DNA of 64,000 bases, from the NCBI RefSeq assembly GCF_001011155.1, contig NZ_CP011479.1:948501-1012500 (forward strand). The letters run 5' to 3'. Position numbers and translations under genes: made by a program. This document shows, piece after piece, positions 63,945 to 64,000 of this stretch (position 1 is its first letter; each line of letters opens with the position of its first letter). The notes under the pieces are model-generated. The model saw nothing but the letters and a program-made list of their open reading frames with translations. It had not been told where the DNA came from and searched no databases. This DNA is from Hoeflea sp. IMCC20628 (lineage in GTDB: Bacteria > Pseudomonadota > Alphaproteobacteria > Rhizobiales > Rhizobiaceae).

Positions 63945-64000
63945 ATGAAAGCAGTTAGCATCGAGGCGATCGGCAAGGTCGCACTAACAGATGTCGCAGC
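63945..64000 (+). CDS. Zinc-dependent alcohol/sugar dehydrogenase, N-terminus (partial)
   Basis: The frame from ATG 63945 (MKAVSIEAIGKVALTDVA) runs off the window edge. The start resembles L-galactonate/L-idonate-type MDR dehydrogenases. AGGA lies before it. A role in oxidising a sugar acid that feeds the adjacent dehydratase is inferred. An ATG three bases earlier (63942) is an alternative. Confidence 0.65.
   Translation, partial: MKAVSIEAIGKVALTDVA

Overview
The window is a GC-rich alphaproteobacterial chromosome segment, most likely Hyphomicrobiales (Rhizobiaceae/Phyllobacteriaceae-like, in the direction of Hoeflea). The signs are a rhizobial-type flagellin, a DUF1127 protein, a long rhizobial UvrB, CreA, PrmA and many short alphaproteobacterial hypothetical genes. 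This placement is inferred from protein resemblance only.

Region 1 (1-28,100) is ordinary chromosomal housekeeping sequence: the end of a quinone-oxidoreductase-like gene, aminopeptidase P, DUF1127, a cation/proton antiporter coupled to prmA, a SCO1-like copper chaperone, creA, a P2-type ATPase, gamma-glutamyltransferase, a zinc peptidase, Tat-exported hydrolases, a methyltransferase, flagellin, a YHYH protein, an exported beta-carbonic anhydrase, an Ala/Glu-rich lipoprotein, a large hybrid histidine kinase, uvrB and a stand-alone flagellar rod-domain protein.

Region 2 (28,300-34,760) is an AT-rich foreign islet. A two-gene operon encoding a 72-residue KTSC-domain protein and an OLD-family ATPase/TOPRIM nuclease was split by three insertion events: one complete IS66-type element, one IS256 element, and a nested pair of IS66-type copies bounded by the 8-bp duplication TTATAATA. 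The KTSC reading frame rejoins exactly when the nested pair and one duplication are removed.

Region 3 (34,760-39,750) returns to chromosomal genes: a GC-rich stretch without a convincing gene, a YARHG-like protein, a DUF922 protease, an EEP-family nuclease/phosphatase, a Nudix protein, a PhzF protein and tRNA-Lys(CTT).

Region 4 (39,750-61,200) is an accessory region starting just past the tRNA. It holds an SRAP (YedK) pseudogene joined to an IS21 scar and a truncated membrane gene. Next come a MocR regulator with flanking direct-repeat sites and DUF983, then a haloalkane dehalogenase operon with divergent TetR regulator and palindromic operator, and an MFS transporter. A duplicated ~0.4-kb unit carrying a conserved 66-residue coiled-coil ORF flanks an IS110 remnant. 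A 1050-residue winged-helix/SF1-helicase/nuclease fusion, which is a defence candidate, follows, then an IS3 element and an IS21 element whose istB is split by an IS630 element.

Region 5 (61,265-64,000) is a sugar-acid catabolic cluster: split UxaA-type (altronate dehydratase-like) subunits, a FadR/GntR regulator, a probable decayed sugar ABC permease, and the start of a zinc alcohol dehydrogenase.
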